Assembly: GCA_015499995.1 (NCBI GenBank)
Contig: JADNRV010000562.1
Location: forward strand, 1-24,611
Source of the DNA: Flammula alnicola
Lineage: Eukaryota > Basidiomycota > Agaricomycetes > Agaricales > Strophariaceae
Direction of reading: 5' to 3'
Length of the DNA stretch: 24,611 bases
The notes under the pieces are model-generated. The model did not search any database and was not told where the DNA came from. It was given only the letters and a program-made list of their open reading frames with translations. Shown piece after piece: positions 19,959 to 24,611 of the stretch. The first letter of the stretch is position 1. Every line of letters starts with the position of its first letter. Position numbers and translations under genes: made by a program.

Positions 19959-22900
19959 ATGTCGGATATCCCATTACACAAACTTCGAAGAAACAAGAAC
20001 CAACGCATTGCTGTTGAAGAGCCTGGAATTGCACTTTCTCCTGACACCAGTACCATGCCGACCGCAGTTGTTGCGCGTACAGCCGCCGTTGCCTCACGGC
20101 GCAATCGAGAATACAGCTCCGCGAGAAAGAACGATCGATACGCGGATGATTTGGAGGAGGAAGAGGGCCTCTTGCGGTCGGTGCCCTACGAAGATGGTGA
20201 AGAGTATGATCAAGAAAGGGGTTCGAATTCGGTACGCGTCCAAGTTGTCTCGATTGAGATATTTCTAACCATTGCTGTAGCAAACCCCACTCAAGAGTTC
20301 CAATTTTAATGCAAAAGACAAGTCACGAACGATACCCTTCAATGCTCCAGGTAATACCACCGCGTTCTTGTATTGAAAAGCCGCTAAGATTGACAAGTAG
20401 ACAAGTTGCAATCACGATACCCACCGAACATGGTCCGGAACCAAAAGTACAATGCGTTTACCTTCCTGCCCATCGTATTCTACGAGCAGTTCAAATTCTT
20501 CTTCAATCTGTACTTCCTCCTCGTCGCGCTCTCGCAATTTATTCCAGCGCTCAAGATTGGTTTCATTGTGACATACGTTGCACCACTCGCCTTCGTTCTC
20601 TGCGTAACGATAGGCAAAGAAGCCTATGACGACTACAAACGCTACCAGCGGGACCGCGAAGCGAACTCCCAACGCTATCTCACTCTCACACCTCCTCCAC
20701 CCACCGCCTCTCACTCAGATGCAGAACAAGTTTACCTCAACACGCACGCCAACACGCGCTCTGTGCCCTCCTCCTCTCTACGAGTAGGCGACCTCGTCCA
20801 TCTGGAGAAGAACCAGAGAGTGCCCGCAGATTTGATCCTGCTGCATACCTCCGAGGCATCAGGGACATGTTTCATTCGTACGGACCAGTTAGACGGTGAG
20901 ACGGACTGGAAGCTGCGCGTAGCCGTGCCGGAGTGCCAGAAGATGGACGAGGGCGACTTGGTTAGGCTCGATGCAGAGATTTACGGTAAGTTTGCTCCTT
21001 TAGTGCTTACTTTTCGTCTATTCTGATGCCCCGACCAGCCGATGCCCCTATCAAGGATATTCATGCATTCATCGGCACGTTCACGATGAACAAACCTGCC
21101 GTGCCGGCCTCATCCTCTGATATCTCTGTTCCTTTACAACCGCTGCCCCCCAGCGTCTCGCCACTAACGGTAGAAAATGTGCTATGGTCGAACACGGTAC
21201 TCGCAGCTGGATCGGCAGTGGGTTTCGTCATCTACACGGGCTCGGAAACGCGGGCGGTGATGAATACCAGCCATCCAGAGACGAAGATTGGCCTGTTGGA
21301 TTTGGAAATCAACAAATTGGCCAAAGTATACGATGAGTTCCCATTTAACTTTGGGGTTCGTACTTACGTTTCTGGCTAGATTCTCTGTGCTGTAACATTC
21401 GCTCTATCACTTGTCCTCGTAGCCTTGAACGGCTTTAGAGGATACTGGTATGTCTACGTCTTCCGGTTCCTCATCCTCTTCTCTTCCATCATTCCGATCA
21501 GGTGCGTAATGCTCCTTTTCCTCTTCATTTCAGTACCTCAATGATTTTTTAAAAAATTCCTAAGTTTGCGTGTCAACCTCGATATGGGCAAGACGGTGTA
21601 CGCCCACCAAATCATGAACGATTCCGAAATTCCCAACACGATTGTGCGGACGAGCACTCTACCTGAAGAATTGGGTCGTATAACGTATTTATTGAGCGAT
21701 AAGACTGGGACCTTAACACAAAACGGTATGTTCTTGAACTTTAGGCGCAAGATGGGTCTGACTGACTTGTGTTTGCAGAGATGGAGATGAAGAAATTACA
21801 CATGGGTACAATGTCTTATGGGTCAGACTCGATGGATGAGATCGCACATCAGCTAGGGTTGGCGTTTGGTGTTACAGGCGAGCATGGGCATCAGAGGCAG
21901 GGATCGCTTGCTACGGGAGCACAGTTGGCTGTGCGAGGACGGAGAGACATGTCGTCAAGAGTTAGGGATGTGGTGTTGAGTCTCGCACTGTGCCATAACG
22001 TGCGTCTTTCGTCTTTTCTTAGACTTACTTCTCCAACAGATTTTCTTTTTCAGGTTACACCAGTGACAAATGATGACGGAACAGTTACCTACCAAGCTTC
22101 ATCTCCAGATGAAGTCGCGATTGTCACCTGGACAGCTTCCGTTGGGTTAACCCTCACGTTCCGAGACCGCACGCATATGACACTGACCGCCCCAACCGGA
22201 GCCGCACTCACGTTTGACATCCTCGACATATTCCCTTTCACCTCGGAGAGCAAGCGCATGGGCATCGTCGTCCGCGACACCCAGACCGGCGAGATCACGT
22301 TCTTGCAGAAAGGCGCTGACGTGGTCATGGTGAAGATCGTGCAGAGGAACGACTGGCTGGAAGAAGAGACCGCGAACATGGCGCGCGAGGGTCTGCGGAC
22401 GTTGGTCATGGCGCGGAGGCGCTTGTCAGGCACCCTCTATAACGAGTTTAAGAGCGCGTACCATGCGGCGTCTATTAGCCTGGAAGACGAACGATGCTAT
22501 GGCGAATGTTGTTGACAAGTACCTTGAGCATGATCTGGAGTTGTTGGGGTTGACGGGCGTCGAGGATAAATTGCAGGATGATGTGAAAGGGACGTTGGAG
22601 TTGTGAGGAATGCTGGGATTAGGATTTGGATGTTGACGGGCGATAAAGTCGAGACTGCGAGGTGTATTGCGATCTCGACGAAGTTGTTGCAAGAGGGCAA
22701 ATATATCCACGAGATGTCGAAACGTATGTCTTTTTTTTTTGGCTTGATCCTGTTGCTTTTGCTCATATTTTCTTTGTTACCAGTCAAGACTTCTGATCAG
22801 GTCCGAGATCAGCTGGACTTCTTGCAGAACAAGCTTGACTGTTGTCTTGTTATTGACGGAGAATCTCTTCAGTGTGCTTCACCTCTATCTATGTCGTGTC

Positions 22901-24162
22901 TGACAATAACCTCTCTCTCGTAGCTCTGCTTGAACCTTTTCAAGAACGAGTTCATTGAAATTGCGACGAAACTTTCGGCCGTGGTGCTTGTCGATGCTCT
23001 CCTACACAGAAGGCGGATGTTGCCCGTTTGATTCGAGCCTTTACGCCAGAAACGGGTCTGCTGCATAGGTGATGGTGGTAATGATGTTAGCATGATCCAA
23101 GCTGCCGACGTCGGTGCGTCTCCTGCCGTTCTCTATGCTCTCTTCGTATGACTGCGCCCATTCTTTATCTCAGGTGTCGTATCGTTGGCAAAGAAGGCAG
23201 ACAAGCCTCCCTTGCCGCCGACTTCTCCGTTACCAATTCTCTCACCTTACAAAGTCCTCCTCTGGCACGGCCGCAACTCGTACCGTCGCTCTGCGAAACT
23301 AGCCAGTTCGTCATCCATCGTGGGTTGATCATCTCGGTTATGCAGCAGTGTTTTCGGCCATCTTCTATTTTGCACCTATCGCGCTGTATCAGGGATGGCT
23401 ATTGGCGGGATATGCAACGATTTTATACGATGGCGCCTGTGTTTTCGTTGGTCCTCGATAGGGATGTCAGCGAGGATCTGGCATTGTTATATCCAGAGCT
23501 GTATAAAGAGTTGACGAAGGTCAGTGCAGAAGTAATTCTTGCTTCTCTTTGTAAACCTCGTTAACCACTTACCATTATAGGGCCGTGCTCTATCGTACAA
23601 GACTTCTTCCAATGGTTGATGATTAGTTTATACCAAGGTGTGTAGCAATCCGCACAATCGACTTGGAAGACCTTTTCACGACGTTTTGCCTAGGCGCCGC
23701 TATCATGATTGTGTCCCTCGTCCTTTTCGAAAACGAATTCCTGCATATCGTATCCATTTCCTTTACTTCATTAATCCTTAATGAACTCATCATGGTCGCT
23801 CTGGAAATAACTACATGGTGCGCTTCTTCCCTCCGACCTCCATTGCTTTCTGAATATTTTTACTCTGTTCTTCTACGAATAATAGGCATATTTATATGGT
23901 TGTCTCGAGGTCGTAACGCTGTTCTTCTACGTCATCAGCATAGCTTTCCTTCCAGCCTATTTCGGTGGGTCGCCTTTCGTTCATTACTGTCTTCCACGTC
24001 ATTCACGCCCTTTTCTGCCTACTTTTAGATCTTTCGTTCGTCGTCACCCTAACATTTGCGTGGAAGGTTGCCGTCATCGTCGCCATCAGTGCACTACCTT
24101 TATACATCTTCAAACTTATCAAGAGAAAGGTGGCACCTGCGGCATCAAGTAAATTATTATAG
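19959..24162 (+). CDS. NEO1: P4-type ATPase, phospholipid flippase of the Neo1/ATP9 branch
   Basis: Fifteen exons fit: 19959-20231, 20281-20350, 20401-20985, 21039-21325, 21380-21501, 21565-21725, 21779-21999, 22054-22723, 22784-22872, 22924-23113, 23174-23519, 23581-23637, 23694-23817, 23886-23964 and 24029-24162; about 1,136 residues, close to yeast Neo1. It flips aminophospholipids to the cytosolic leaflet of Golgi/endosome membranes using ATP. Motifs in order: an acidic N-tail, [11 protein letters not shown] and TM1-2, the actuator loop [22 protein letters not shown] (Neo1-branch signature), the phosphorylation site [19 protein letters not shown] (Asp near residue 490), [50 protein letters not shown], then six C-terminal membrane segments ending in a basic tail. 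Exons 1-7 are clean. Exons 8-14 need about thirteen single-base frame corrections (22486-23906), although the conserved words survive on both sides. An assembly fault is likelier than decay, because the gene is essential in yeast. Confidence 0.88.
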
Positions 24163-24611
24163 TCGGGACATTGTATGTATAGTACACATATTTCTGAGAT
24201 CTATTCGTGATAGAGCGATAGAGCAACAGACATCGCTCCATTTGCCGATAGGTTGAAGCAGGTTGAAGCACCTTTGACTGCGTATTTCAGTTTGCTTGGA
24301 ATGGTGCTGTGTTATGTAGCTGTCCTAATCACGGCGTGGGAACTTCATCTTATCTTATCTTCGTTCCGGTCCAGACGTCCATTCATCGTCATTTGGACCG
24401 ACGGCCCTGGGCGATCGCTTGTAGTCGGACATCTACACGACTTGTGCATTCGAACGCTCAGTCTAGTCTCCTCTTTTCTCCCTACAAGCACTATTCTGAG
24501 TTAATCTCCAGCCAAAAGAGTGCTTCTACCGAACTTCTCAAGTTGAAAAGGCAAAAGGCAAGCGGCCTGGCACGCCCGCAGCACGACATAACACGACCTT
24601 GTAAGTCCAAC
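24163..24611 (+). other. Right-edge region with a possible exon of another gene
   Basis: After the Neo1 stop, a frame opens at an acceptor-like TATTTCAG (ending 24290). It stays open for about 100 codons to a good GTAAGT donor at 24601, ending with a basic stretch (LLKLKRQKASG). It has no in-frame ATG, and no known family is recognised. An overlapping frame (24253-24504) begins with a hydrophobic segment after an ATG at 24301. A direct repeat of GGTTGAAGCA sits at 24252-24271. This part adjoins the indel-rich stretch, so frames may be unreliable. Confidence 0.25.

Noticed and set aside
22054..23964. Neo1 3' half as a decayed pseudogene
   Set aside because: Conserved residues and splice sites are kept between frame breaks, and breaks are almost all run-length changes, which favours sequence error; kept as a finding for checking.

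Overview
The window is nuclear DNA of a filamentous basidiomycete, most likely an agaricomycete. Genes on both strands are cut by many short spliceosomal introns (mostly 45-80 nt, GT...AG, one GC...AG). The recognisable proteins are fungal housekeeping or agaricomycete-type families. No bacterial operon, CRISPR array, rRNA, tRNA or intact transposon was seen. All exon joins below are read by eye from splice signals, phase and family motifs.

Layout from left to right. (1) 1-2579, minus: seven exons of a BRCT-containing family-X DNA polymerase (Pol lambda type), running off the left edge. (2) 3432-4753, plus: a five-exon SAM-dependent methyltransferase with a TATA box just upstream. (3) 4754-6586: intergenic, with one doubtful open frame on the minus strand. 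(4) 6587-8088, plus: QCR2, the complex III core protein 2, five exons, fully intact. (5) 8503-9151, minus: a decayed type-B carboxylesterase that has lost its catalytic middle. (6) 10590-10907, plus: a 105-residue protein with two copies of a 21-residue Y-G-F repeat. It is preceded by a cluster of four bZIP (Gcn4/AP-1 type) sites and a TATA-like box, and followed by a probable 3'UTR intron. (7) 12572-13695 and 15177-16230, plus: two tandemly duplicated six-exon GNAT acetyltransferases sharing every intron position. (8) 16443-19273, minus: a two-exon cellular reverse-transcriptase-related gene (rvt), the most unusual gene here. (9) 19959-24162, plus and divergent from rvt: a 15-exon P4-ATPase of the Neo1/ATP9 branch. 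(10) 24163-24611: a possible exon of a further gene at the right edge.

The genes do not form one pathway. They cover DNA repair (Pol lambda), respiration (QCR2), membrane lipid asymmetry (Neo1), small-molecule modification (methyltransferase, GNATs) and a domesticated RT.

A recurring oddity is single-base indels, mostly losses from a base run, inside otherwise well-conserved exons. There is one each in Pol lambda exon 6, GNAT copy 1 and rvt exon 1, and about thirteen in 1.4 kb of the Neo1 3' half (22.49-23.91 kb). Residues on both sides remain conserved, so sequencing or assembly error is more likely than gene decay, except in the carboxylesterase relic, which is really eroded.
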